From: Desmodesmus armatus
Lineage: Eukaryota; Chlorophyta; Chlorophyceae; Sphaeropleales; Scenedesmaceae
NCBI GenBank assembly: GCA_007449985.2
Contig: VIIQ02000138.1
Location: 186,001 to 250,000 of the forward strand
Length of the DNA stretch: 64,000 bases
Direction of reading: 5' to 3'
The position numbers and the translations under genes were made by a program. A model generated the notes under the pieces. It made no database searches. It was not told where the DNA came from and saw only the letters and a program-made list of their open reading frames with translations. Positions 36,901-47,800 of this stretch are shown piece after piece; position 1 is the stretch's first letter; each line of letters begins with the position of its first letter.

Positions 36901-39900
36901 TAAACGTACACAAGCCGGGGAGGCATAGCCAGGGGCAAGGGGTATGAGTATACAAGGCAGGGGACTCACCAGCAAACTTGCCGTCCACAATGTCGGCCAG
37001 CACCATCTGTCCAGGACCCAGGCGGCCCTTGGCCACAACATTGGATGCGTTGGTGATCTCATCACCCAGCACACCCACCTGGGGGGGACGATTGGAAGAG
37101 TGCACAAAAAGGCGGCAAAGTCAGGACCGACTCATCAGACTGTCCCTGCAGGATGGGTTTCACACACTAACATCACCTTCACATGCAGGAATGAAATTTG
37201 TTTGACACCAAATCACGTTCAACGACAGCCAGCGCGTACCTCAGACGCCACGTAAATGGTGTCGTCCGCTGTGCGCCAGAAGCGAGCAGGGCGCAGGCCG
37301 TTGCGGTCCAGGCGAGCCCCAATGCGGCGACCGTCAGAGAACACCAGCAGCGCGGGTCCGTCCCATCCCTCCTGCAGGCCCTCGTAAAACTCATAGAAGT
37401 CTACCACCTCTGGATACTCCTTCATCAAGTCGGGGTGGTTCCTGAAACAGTACAGTACAGTACAGTACAGTTGATGTGGGAACGGATCCCAAACCTCAGC
37501 ACTAGCCAGCGAGTCAAGGGCTCATGAGGTCTTCCACGAAAGGCCTTCAACCTTTTCATACCCCAGACTCACAAATCAGGTCAGGTGTGGGGGCGATTGA
37601 GATCACTCGCAAGCCAGCCGTCAGTTCCAGTAGCATTGCTATATTGCTTGTGTGTGCCTATCACCCACCTGAAGGCCTCTGGCACCAGCAGCATGAGGGC
37701 CTCCTGAGGCTCCATGCCAGTGCGCACCAGCAGCTCAGCCATGTGGTCCAAGTTGGCAGAGTCAGACTCTGCACACAAGTAACAGACACAGCATGTAAGC
37801 AACGGATATAGCAGCTCTATCATGTGGTCCAGGTTTGGCAGAGCCAGACTCTGCACAAACGCTGAACGATGTACCATGTAACTGACGACATAGGGGGACA
37901 CTCCAGTGCGTGCTGACAGAGGTGGCGCTTGCCGTGCATGCAACTGCTTTCACTGCAAATTGCAGTGCGACATGCACCTGCTTACATGTGATTTGCAGGC
38001 TGCGTTCCATGCATTTGAGACCTCGGTGTACCCTTATGATGCACGACAGTGCTACACCGGCAAAAAAGCGTTTTGCAGGCCTGTTGCAGGAAGTCATCCC
38101 GTGCAGAGCAACCAATGCTGTGAAGGCCCATCCCAGCGCTGCTCTCAGAGCTCCTGCAATTGCTCTCAAAGCTCCTGCAAGTGCCGCCTCACCTGCTGCA
38201 TTGCACAGGGGCAGCAACTGCTCCTCCCGCCCTGCCCACACCGGGTGCTCCAGCTCCGTCTGGCGAGATGCCACCCAGTTCAGGTTGCCCTGCAGGGTGT
38301 TGATCTCACCTGCACAGGGGCAGCACAGCACGACACAGCACATCAGCACAGTGTGGACCTAGCATGGATGCTTTTGGTGCTATACCGCATCTGTACAGGC
38401 AGCATGCACCACGCCTGACTGCTTCTGCAACATACTGTCAGGTGAGGGTGGCTAACCCCAACGTTTCATTCATCACTCCGCTGAGCTAGGAGCAATGGTG
38501 CAGCAGTTGACAGCCACGCTGAGCTGTCATCCCTGACATGCTGCTCACCGTTGTGTCCCAGCACCCTCATGGGCTGAGCCAGGGGCCACTTGGGGGTGGT
38601 GTTGGTGCTGAAACGCCTGCAGCAAGGACACGCACACAACACAAGCACAAACACAGTGTGAACCACAAGGCACAAGATCTACCCACAAGGACCACAACAT
38701 GCCAAGTGCATGTCCCCTCTTGAAATCCGCAACATGATGAGTCGGTGCTAACAGCAGCCCAGCCATGCTCATTACTACTGACTGACCGCACTCTTACACT
38801 TATCCACCCGCACCTGTGGTAGATGGCAAAGGCAGTCTCATAGTCAGCGTTGACCAGGTCCTTGAAGAACTGTCCCACCACCACAGAGCGCAGCATGCCC
38901 TTGTACACAATGGTCCTGTTGCTCAGGGTGCAGAGATAGAAGTCGTCACCAGCTGGGCCCATGGCTGCTGTCTTCTGGCGCTCAATCAGCTTGCGCACAA
39001 TGAACAGCTGGCGCTCGAGGTCGTCGCCGACCTGACCGGGCTTGCCCTGGATCATCACCTACGCAACATCAGCACAGCACGGCACAGCACGACACATCAG
39101 ACGTCGCACCAAACAGCCTGCTGTTGCTGACGACTTGTAGCAACTGCTCCCAATTTCACTGCTCCCTGATGAGCAACATCCCCAGCACCAGCACCCCTCA
39201 ACCCATCCCTACCCTCAACCTTCCCCAATCAACAGCCCTGATCCACCCTCTTACAATCCACTATCCGTACCTGCCAGATGCGTGGCTGTGTGTCCTTGGC
39301 AAAGCGCCCCACCACTGCGTGGTCCACAGGCACCTGCCTGTAGCCCAGCACCTTGAGCCCCTCAGCAGCAACAACCTCGTCAATGATGGACTTGGCCTGG
39401 GCCTCAAGGGCATCGTCGTTGGGCAGGAACAGCATGCCAACACTGCATAGAGCAAAACGAGTGTGAAATTAAAGTCAGGCGAGAGGGGGGGTGTTGCTAT
39501 TGTTGATACACCCTTGCTGAATCATTTGTGCCCAATCAACTGCTCACGGGTCAGCAACTGCCCCGTCCCCCACTGCCTTGGCTCTTCACACTCCCATCCC
39601 GACCCCGCTGCGCATGTGCCGCTGCAGCAGCTGCTGCTTTTTGCTGCTCCTGCCGCCTCAGCTGTAGCTGCCGCCCCAGCTGTAGCTGCTGCCTGAACCT
39701 ACAGTGATTACTGCTTGAACCTTGCATTCGCAGGCTGTTGCTGCTGCTGCTCGTCCCACCTTCCCCGCAGGCTGTTGCTGCTGCTCATGATCCTTTCGCC
39801 CCCGCAGGCTGTTGCTGCTCCCCTCCTGCTGCTCACCCAGTGTTTGTCTCGCTGATCTCTGGCATCTCCTTCTGCAGCAGCTTCCAGGGGATCTGGGTCA

Positions 39901-41324
39901 TGAGGCCAGCACCGTCACCACTGTCATCGTCAGCTGAGCAGGCACCGCGATGCTCCATGCAGCCCAGGGCACGCAGGGCCTGCAAGACACGATATCCCAA
40001 CATATCATGAGTATGTTGTACATCCAAGCTACAAAGCAGCCTGGGCACTGCGCCATGATGATCTATGCGCCGGCTGAACATATCCATGCACCTTGTTGCA
40101 GGACTTGCATGTGGGGGAAGTCAGTGCGGTGAGTGCTACATCAGTGCTGGGTCAGCAGCCACCAAATGAGGGGCACACTGCGACCTGCTGTGCTGCCCGA
40201 ATATATCTTGAGCAACACCATGCAAGTGTCCCCCGACAGTCTACTGCACTGTTGACTCTGAAGGCACAGCTGCTAGTTCCAGCTTCTGCTTATCAAAAAA
40301 GCCTGCTGGTGTTGCCCCTGCAATGGACACCAGCACCTGCCCAAAAGCAACTGACCCCTTTCCCAACTGATGGCTTGCTGCTGCACAAGACCTGTCGTGC
40401 TGGTCAGTGCTGCTTTGACACCAATTGCAGCCTTTTTTCCCAGTAACCAGCGACCACTGTTTCCAGACTGCCCTCCTCCTGGCTGGAACTGGCACCCAGG
40501 TGCAGTTGCGCAACCGCTGCTGCTGCTGCCCGCTTGGGGTGCGCTGAGACCACCTCTACCGTGCTGCCTAGACCCCCTCTACAGCGCAACTCTGCTGAAG
40601 GAGGCTTGACCCGCACCTGCTCCACGATGGTATGGCTCTTGATAGCCCTCAGGTTGGCAATGAATCCCACCTGCAGCAAACCACCAACTGATCAGCACCT
40701 GCATAAACCGACATCTGCTGGCCGTGCAGGAGCAAGTAGCGATCGTAACTTACTCCGCAGGCATCACGCTCTTGCAGGATGGTCTCCAGGTCTGCCACCT
40801 GGTTGTGGTTGACCACAACTGGCTCCGCGCCCTGCAGCAGCTCGGCCTCGGCATGCTGCGGCTGCACGGCCTGGCAGGTCCACGCTGCTGAAGCAATCTG
40901 CTTTACTGCAACGACACCTGACTTCTTGGAGCTCTTGCGAGCCTTGCCGGGCTGCACAGACGCCGCCTGCTGGCAAGTTCATCGATTGCAGCACAGCCAA
41001 AACAGGGTTGTTTCATCAGTGGTGCTGGCTGGCCGGGTGGCAATCCCAAATTCAAGAGTCCATTGAATGAATGATAACCCAATCAGAGACACAGGAGCAG
41101 GGGCTCTCGATGGGTTGGTGCTACTGCATGTGGGCATCCTCCTGCATACTGTGCTGTCACATGACCCACGACGGCTGGTGCAATCGTGTTCCTACCTGCT
41201 GCAGCTGCGAAATTACGTGCTTTCCATGGATGCCAGCTGCTGGCGGCAGCAGGGATGCCTGTGGTCGTGACCGATTGAGGCCCTGCAGGGAGCTTGCAGC
41301 ACTGCGCTGCGCACTCAGCTCCAT
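27926..41324 (-). CDS. GLU1: Ferredoxin-dependent glutamate synthase (plastid)
   Basis: Thirty-two exons on the minus strand join in frame to 1,646 residues: 41324-41196, 40969-40754, 40670-40617, 39979-39837, 39442-39271, 39058-38814, 38616-38549, 38309-38193, 37768-37669, 37441-37240, 37078-36970, 36740-36534, 36270-36170, 35921-35811, 35628-35432, 35141-35053, 34696-34524, 34223-34104, 33864-33742, 33383-33158, 32903-32806, 32529-32272, 31774-31592, 31290-31138, 30785-30623, 30445-30312, 30074-29975, 29693-29451, 29317-29096, 28872-28658, 28446-28278, 28026-27926. The enzyme makes two glutamates from glutamine and 2-oxoglutarate using reduced ferredoxin. About 113 residues of transit and propeptide precede the catalytic Cys114 (DAC-GVGF). 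GVGMLFLP and HRGACSADD mark the class-II glutaminase domain. [10 protein letters not shown] and VLRADGG lie in the FMN barrel. C-x5-C-x4-C ([12 protein letters not shown]) binds the 3Fe-4S cluster. The Gly-rich GXGXG domain and the FWQIVPP end are present. There is no NAD(P)H subunit, which fits the ferredoxin type. Confidence 0.97.
32093..32120 (-). repeat. Duplicated exon-22 end and splice donor inside intron 22
   Basis: The real end of glutamate synthase exon 22 and its donor (32261-32284, gccgccctcacctgtgcc and onward on plus) reappears here with a 4-bp insertion. Nearby, gaaccattcagccgcc also occurs twice (about 32,083 and 32,171). The copy is a potential decoy 5' splice site. Confidence 0.7.
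32220..32261 (+). repeat. Telomere-like interstitial patch (TTTAGGG type)
   Basis: The patch reads TTTAGGG, TTTTAGG, a 10-base interruption, TTTAGGG and a degenerate TTTGGGTTAGG. It lies in intron 22 of the glutamate synthase gene, beside the duplicated exon end. Plants and many green algae use TTTAGGG at telomeres; Chlamydomonas uses TTTTAGGG. Confidence 0.75.
33696..33728. repeat. Perfect 15-bp inverted repeat, 3-base loop
   Basis: Arms 33696-33710 and 33714-33728 (gcatgtccaaggggt and its exact complement) flank TAT. It lies about 14 bases inside intron 19 of the glutamate synthase gene, next to the 5' splice site. It could be the footprint of a small foldback element. Confidence 0.85.
37446..37471. 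repeat. (CAGTA)n microsatellite
   Basis: Four to five units of acagt lie close to the 3' splice site of intron 9 of the glutamate synthase gene. A related dispersed motif follows at 37,478-37,530. Confidence 0.85.
37478..37530 (-). repeat. Short dispersed motif (copy in glutamate synthase intron 9)
   Basis: The block ggatcccaaacctcagcact followed by agccagcgagtc and ctcatgagg matches, with changes, the motif at 8,714-8,760 and part of 2,173-2,212. Confidence 0.4.
37811..37861 (-). repeat. Tandem copy of exon-9 start in intron 8
   Basis: The first part of glutamate synthase exon 9 with its acceptor (37731-37780 on plus) recurs 80 bp away with about 85 percent identity, including catgtggtcca and cagactctgcaca. 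The copy would shift the reading frame and has no matching exon end, so it is a decoy or relic. Confidence 0.75.
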
Positions 41325-42111
41325 TTTGCTGCGAGAACCTTGAGACACACGAAAAGTGACTCCTGCCAGTCCTCACGCACCCTTTTGCGGCCAACTTTGC
41401 CACACACCACGTGCTGTAGCAGTAGTGTGTGAGAAAGTCTGACAACAGTGACCGACTTTGTTCCACCGTCTCAGAATGTGTCTGAAAGATTGCTACACCA
41501 CTCCAAAGGACTTTCAAGACGCAAAGGCCGCTGCAGATGCATGCATCCGAGTTTGCTACTGCTACCCTACCACCATCTGCTGACCTCAGATCAGTTTTCA
41601 GATCAATCAAATTAAGGGGGTTGGAAGCACACTTAATGCATCCCATACGTCCTTGAAGTTACAAAAGTACCACATACACGTGTATGGGGTCCGAATGTGT
41701 TGAGCCTGGTCCCACAACACCTTCCAGTGCACCAGCAACGTGTCTGCACTACACCCTCTGTGCTGTCAAGAGAGATGCAGCCTGCTACAACTACAGGGGG
41801 CATCCCGTGCGCTGTGTTGATCAATTCCGCTGCAGGTCAGCACTGCAACTACCACATTGTCCGCTGTGCAATTAGTGCAGTCTATGCAGTGATGTGCAGC
41901 ACTGCCCAGTTCCGTGTGGAACCCCAAAAATCATCCTCCATCACCCACTCTTCAACCTGTGATAGCAACCAGACGATATAGATGCTGCTGCTGCTGCTCT
42001 CGTTGCTGATGCGCAACTCAAACACCAGGCGAAGGTCCTGACTCCGGGCCAAGCATTCAAAATACCCGCAAGGCTGTTCCTGTGCTCAAGTCACAGTTGT
42101 GTTGACTGTGC
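41325..42111 (-). promoter_or_regulatory. Intergenic: promoter side of glutamate synthase, 3' side of ENH1-like gene
   Basis: Both neighbours are on the minus strand, so this 787-bp gap carries the 3' UTR of the rubredoxin gene and the promoter and 5' UTR of glutamate synthase. I cannot point to a specific element. Confidence 0.45.
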
Positions 42112-44297
42112 TTAGGCGCTGAGGGCAAGGTATGCCAGGATGCCCACACCAGCAAGGCCACCGATCACTGCAGCAGCATGGGCAACGCAGCAACATGGAG
42201 GGTCAGTGTTTTAGTCACTACAGGGGGCAAGATCCTGTCGACAGATGCAGCGCCAGTAGCGCACCTCGCTGGCGTTACGTGCAAGCAAATGTTGCTGGAA
42301 GGTCATGCGCCTCCCCCCACTGTGCCTCGCCACCTCCTGCAAGCACTTGCCTAAATTCCCACCCCACGGAAGCATACCAGGTTTCAATCAGCGTGGGTAC
42401 TCACCGGTGGCGATGGTGCCGACTGTTCCCTCTGCCATGCCAGACTTCTTGCCCGTTGTTGCATCATAGCCCACAAAGCGGCGCTTGGGTGCATTGCACT
42501 GGGGGCAGCGGTAGCCTGCTGGGGTGTCCTCAAAGGGAGTGGTCTCGCAGTAAATCCAACTGCAATGCACACACAAAGGTTGTAAACACTGTGCACTTCC
42601 TGCATTACGCCAAATACACTGAGGAGGTGCATCAGCTGCTTGATAAGCTAGTTTGGATAGCGCAGTCTGGATGAAAAGGCGGACAGGCCAACACAATGAG
42701 GCCCGGTTGTGCGCTCCCAAGCCTGTCACAGATTTTGTTCCTGGCAAGGTGCCAGCCACTACATGCTAGTGGCCGGCCCCTTCATTAGGTCACTGCCATA
42801 TGACACTCGATGTGACATGTGCCAGTGTCGCATGGAGTGTCATATGGCAGTGACCTAATGAAGGGGGCGGCCACTAGCATGTAGTGGTCGCCTGTAACAT
42901 CATGATGATGGTTGTTACAGGGGCCAAACAAGGCTTGGAGGGCTGGCCATGTGAGGCTTGTTTGTTGGGAGCGAAACAAGGCTCAAAATGATGGCGTATC
43001 AAGCTTACCCGCAGTCCACGCAGATGTGTGAGGCCAGCTCCTGCTGCTTGGGTGTCAGCTTGCGGCCGAAGCGAGGGGGTGCAGGCTTCTTTGGCAGGCG
43101 CTTCACATTCACGTTTTGGTTCTCACCCTTGACCTGTGCGATACGGGAGGGGTGGGGGGTGGGGGAGGAACATGAATGCATCAGAAAAGACAGTGAGTAA
43201 GATCCCTATGCAGCCCAAAAGAGACTGACAATTGCAACTGAGCTCCCGGCATTCTGATCACCAGTTTCAACATCCTTGTCTGCTGCATGCCATGACTGCT
43301 GGCTCCTTCAAACCCCAAGATACCCTCTCAGCACGCCTCAAGTAGACGCATCCATAAAAGCGGCTGGACACGGTCCTTGTTTGACCATTGGAACTACAAC
43401 TGCGCCTGCTGCTTTGCACGCAAGCGCGCTGCAGAACCTCTCAGCACAGCCTGCCAGATACTCACATAGACGAATGCGACTGGTGATGGCGCCCGCTGGA
43501 TGGCTGTCTGTGTGAAGCTGAGCTTGTCTGCAGGCCAGAGCTCATCCCCGAAGAAGCTGCTGGCGTAGATGATGGTGTCACCAGCCTTGATGCCGGACTT
43601 TGCTGCATTGCCAGACACGCCCTCCACCACCAGACCCCCGCCCTTGGCTGTGCTCTCCTTCAGCTTCAAGCTGCGAGGGCAGAGACACCAGTGATGATAG
43701 TGACGGTGTGGTAGACATGTGCAGCCTTGACTTGGTACAGCACAAACATCAATGCCGAGATGTGGCGTCCTCACAAGTTGCTGAATGCAGGATATGCTGT
43801 TGACAACTGTGCAGCCAGAAACTGTGCGGGTGATTGTTGAGGTGCCAGGTGTGTGCGTGCAGCAATGCTGCCACTGTTGTTCTATGTCTGTGGCTGCACA
43901 GCTGCCAGTCACTGTGCATTAAGACATAAACCATCCACTTGCCCTATGGTGTGACCTGCCACTAGCCATACAGCTGTGAGCAGTGCACTTACCCAGTAGG
44001 CTTGTCGATTTCCACTGCAGTGCAAGGAAACAAAGGCCAGGCCAGGACACAGAGCTCAGCCCAATTGCACGCACTGGTGACCCAAGAGTGACATCTGCAG
44101 CTCAGAAATGCTTTAAAAACTGTGCAGAGGCTTGCTGGCAGCCTGAGAACAAACTTGGCTCCTACTGATCTGCAGTTGTTCCGATTACCTGTGATTTGAT
44201 TCGCACGCACCGCCACAGTGCGGGAACGAGCCACTGGTGCCCTCAGGGCAACTGCAGGCTTGAATGCGGCAGTGCGCCCGGCGAAAGTCGTCTGCAT
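42112..44297 (-). CDS. ENH1: ENH1-like PDZ-rubredoxin thylakoid protein
   Basis: Six exons join in frame to 223 residues: 44297-44189, 44014-43993, 43670-43466, 43133-43009, 42559-42405 and 42167-42112. Residues 1 to about 34 form a typical plastid transit peptide rich in Ala, Arg and Ser ([12 protein letters not shown]...). A PDZ domain follows (residues about 46-115; [16 protein letters not shown]). Next is a rubredoxin fold with four Cys iron ligands, C150-x2-C153-G-W-I-Y and C172-P-Q-C175. The last 18 residues ([18 protein letters not shown]) form a membrane helix. This order matches plant ENH1 (At5g17170), reported to affect reactive oxygen and salt responses. Rubredoxins carry one electron on a mononuclear iron. 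It is probably anchored in the thylakoid with the domains in the stroma. Exon 2 has only 22 bases. Intron 4 holds a foldback element. Confidence 0.92.
42711..42973. mobile_element. Foldback MITE-like element in ENH1 intron 4
   Basis: Inner arms 42756-42808 and 42835-42887 are 53-base reverse complements with a single mismatch, around a 26-base partly self-complementary loop. Outer arms are weaker: gcgctcccaagcctgtcac at 42711 pairs with the complement of 42951-42973. The flank also holds cctgtaac/gttacagg. No coding capacity and no clear target-site duplication. It could fold into a hairpin of about 130 bases in the pre-mRNA. Confidence 0.85.
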
Positions 44298-44878
44298 TTG
44301 CAAGTTCAGTGCGGTCAACCAGCTGCGGTGTGGTCGAATTTCGCCACAAACTAAGGCCAGCACAGGTTTTGATGACTGTAAAAAAGGTTTACGTATGCCA
44401 AGCAACGGCCCCAAGCAAGGTCTGCTGCTGCACCACCAGGATACCCCCCAGCCACAAACTGCACCTTCTGTGCGAGCGCCATAGTGGTGGCAGGATAGGG
44501 GATGATGTAACGGGAAAGGCACCACAGACAATTTCTGGTATATTTGAACAGCTGGCTACACAAGCCAGCAGAATCATCCGTCCTGTGGCAAATTTTGGAC
44601 TAGGTGACGTCACAAGGTGAACCCTGAACCCATTGAAGGCCTCACAACCACACTGGCACAGCTGATACACAAGACTGAATGTTACAAGAATCTGGCATAC
44701 TAGCATTTCTCAAAGGACAGCCTGCAATGTACAATCGCCAGAGACGCCATCACCTGGTGCAGTCCATGCACACAATCCACACAACCCCCTGCTGCCAAGC
44801 AAACCACTCTCTTTGCAAACTCCACATCAAGAGGAGTGCAATGCTGCAAGCACCCACACACATTCCTTGCTTCCCCAC
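44298..44878 (-). promoter_or_regulatory. Intergenic: promoter side of ENH1-like gene, 3' side of Ala-rich gene
   Basis: This is a 581-bp gap between two minus-strand genes. It should hold the ENH1-like promoter and 5' UTR and the 3' UTR of the next gene. No distinct signal is seen. Confidence 0.45.
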
Positions 44879-47800
44879 CTACTTCCGTACTGGCCTGCGC
44901 AGCCCAGACACCTTGTATGCAGGCCCCCCAAACATGCCCGTCAGCTGCCCGCCACGCCCCAGGGACGCCCCCAAGCCACCCAGCTTGCCCCTGCTTGCTG
45001 CTGCTGAGCCGCCTGCGCTGTCCTTGCTGCCTGTGGTGTCCTTGCTGCTCGCTGCTCCTGAGGCAGCACCCTTCTGCAGCGGGCTTTTGAAGCCCCCAGC
45101 AAGGCTTGCTTTCAAGCCGCGCGACACACCAGGGCCCATGCAGCTGACTGCGCTCGCAGCAGGGCGTGCACCTACAACAGGACAGCGGCAAAGGCGCAGC
45201 AGTATCAAGCAGCAGTGTCAGCACCTACAGCCAGCACAATCAAGCTAGCGGGTGTGGTCAGGGCAACAGGAACCAACACCGCATCAAGCACACCCAAGTG
45301 CAGCACATAGCAGTTGCAATTGGCCCACATACGTACATGTTTACCCTCAGCTCAGCATGGCAGCTGGCCTGCCAGCTATCGTGCTGGTTCCAAGCCCATG
45401 CCATCTCCTGCCAACTAACTGCCGTACCTGCACTGGACACTGCTGTGAATGCCCTGCCAGCTGGCTTGCCACCCAAGCCCTTTGCAGCACCAGCAGCATC
45501 ATCACCACCAGCGTTCTCCTTGTCTTCCGCATCCGCATCTGACGCAACACCAAGCTGCGCTTCTGCCGATGCTGCCTCCGGCTGCTGCTGCTCCTCCTCC
45601 TCATTAGCCGCATCCGCCGCTGCCGCTGCTGCTGCCTGAGGCTCTGCCTTGACTGAGACTGGCCTCACAGCAGCACCGGACCTAGGGCCCCTGCCTGCTG
45701 CCCTCCCCACTGCACAGCTGCTGCCAGACAATGCGCCAACGCCAAACCCAGCACCAGCCGCAGACCCGCTCAGGCCCACATGGGGTGGCATACGTGCAGC
45801 TGGCGCATGCATCACACCTGCCTCTGCTGCTGCGGCGGCAGCCGCTGCTGCCTTGCCTGATGCTGCACGGCCTGGGCCCTTCTTGCGCCCTGCTGCACCC
45901 CCTGACGGCATGGCTGAACCCTGCAGGTAGCACACAGCAAGCCAAAGCAGTGCAGGACTACAAATAATTCATCAGTTCTGCTCTAAGGATCAGTGCTGCA
46001 CAAACAAGAACCCAGGCAACTGCAGCAGCACATGTTACTATGCCCGAACGCAGCATTGTCGCTGGCTGCTGTGCCGGCACGCACTGCAATCAAATCGTCT
46101 GCCCCACACCACCCTAGGGCTCATGGATTGTACGACAAGCACCCAAGGGCGCCCAACAAGGCATTGATCTGCGCACCAGAGATGTGCGCTGGCTGCCAGC
46201 CTTGACTGATCCTCGGCCGCTGGCAGCTCCAGCACCAGCCGTGTTAGCCACGCTGCCTGTAGACGCCCGCGCCTTGGCTGACGACTTCTTGCCGGCCTGC
46301 ATGCAGCATGGACAACATAACTGTATGATTCTTGCCGGACTGCATTCAGAACTGTATGATTTGTTGCCAGGCAGTATCATACAGGCTGTATCATGTGAGT
46401 GGGCAGAGGGTGTTCAAGCCCCAGATATGAAGGATCATTTACACAGGTGTGCCGTTGACATCAACAGGTTGGCCCGGGACCATCTGTGCTGGGACTGAGC
46501 AGCAAAAACATGTTGGCATCCGGCTCCCACACCTTCCTCAAGAGGTTCGCCCTGTCTTTGTAGTCAGTCTTAGGCGAGTTGACCCACATAAACAAGCTGT
46601 CTTCTTACGTGCTGCTGACATTGCTGGCCATGTGTCAGTAGCTGGAAGGCTCAGCAGCTGAGGGTGTGTCATGTCCAGCCCCCAGATTCCCCAACCGTGC
46701 GGTGTACACTGTGCCTTGGTTGCCCCCGCTGCCGCAACTCCGTGCCCGTTGCGCCCCCAGCCTCACTCTTGACCTTCTTCCCCAGTTTGGCGGTCATCAA
46801 GTCTGTGCATTACGCTAGGCCCTACAGAAGCCGGCTGCAGTACTGGAGTGTTCCCTGAACTCCGGCAGTGACAGGCGCCCCGTCTATCACAAACACCTCA
46901 TGAAGGCGGCCTACCTTGGCGCCACCCTCTGCCTTCGGCTGCTTCTTGCCCTTGGCGCCCCCTGCCTTGCCCTTGCCCTTCTTCTTCTTTGGGCTGTCAT
47001 CCTCATCATCAAGGTCAACGTCTTCGTCATCCTCAGATGCTGCACCTGCACTGCCGCCATCGCTGCTGATGTCACCAGGGCCATCCATCTGCAGGCAGAT
47101 GCAGTCGTAGGGAGCAGTGTTACCGACAATGAGTGCAGGACTGATTGTACCCAACACCTGCATTACGTCTGCTGATTTTTGGCTGGACCACTTTGAACAT
47201 TCCAGGAAATGCTAAGGCCTGGCAGCAGCAAGCAGTGCACGAAGCAAGGTGCGCCAAATACCGGCTAGCCTCTTCAAGCATACAGCGGCACACTTGGCTG
47301 CAGGCATACCAAACCAGTGACTAGCACCAAGGCCATCTGCCATAGCGCTGCAAGGATACTGCCCAGCACGATGTCTGGCCCTAGCAAGCCCCACAGTGCC
47401 ATGCTACTTGCACCCTGCACCAGCGCACGATAGCTACACCCAGCAGTGAGCGCATCCCACAAACGCACCTCAAAGTCTGAGTCATCGTTCCTCTTGGCCT
47501 TCTTGCTGCGGCGCCCTGCTGGCTTCTCATCAGAAGAGGGCCCGTCCAGCCCGTCCTCATCATCGTCACTGTCACCCAGTGCCGCCAGCACCTGCAGGAC
47601 ACACAGGCCAGCGCAGCGAACAGTGGTTCAGCCAACCCCTGACCCACCAACAGAGATGGCACACCAAGCAAGCACATGCCTGGTCAAGTCAGCTGAGTCA
47701 GATGCCAGCTGGTGTGAGCAGGATCCGTGGGGTTGCAGCAGCCAGCTGCAGGGACTGTCAGCTGCAAGCATACTGTTGCAGCTGGCGTGCTGCAAGCATA

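Noticed and set aside
37795..37862. Upstream copy of exon 9 as an alternative exon
   Set aside because: It lacks a matching downstream donor and breaks the glutamate synthase frame, so I call it a relic.
42711..42973. ENH1 intron hairpin as a microRNA gene
   Set aside because: A near-perfect 53-base stem with inverted-repeat outer arms fits a foldback element better. No expression evidence is available.
46664..46858. Possible extra exon of the Ala-rich gene around 46,720-46,810 (minus, KLGKKVKSEAGG)
   Set aside because: The content fits, but no acceptor gives a phase that avoids an immediate stop, and exons on either side join in frame without it.
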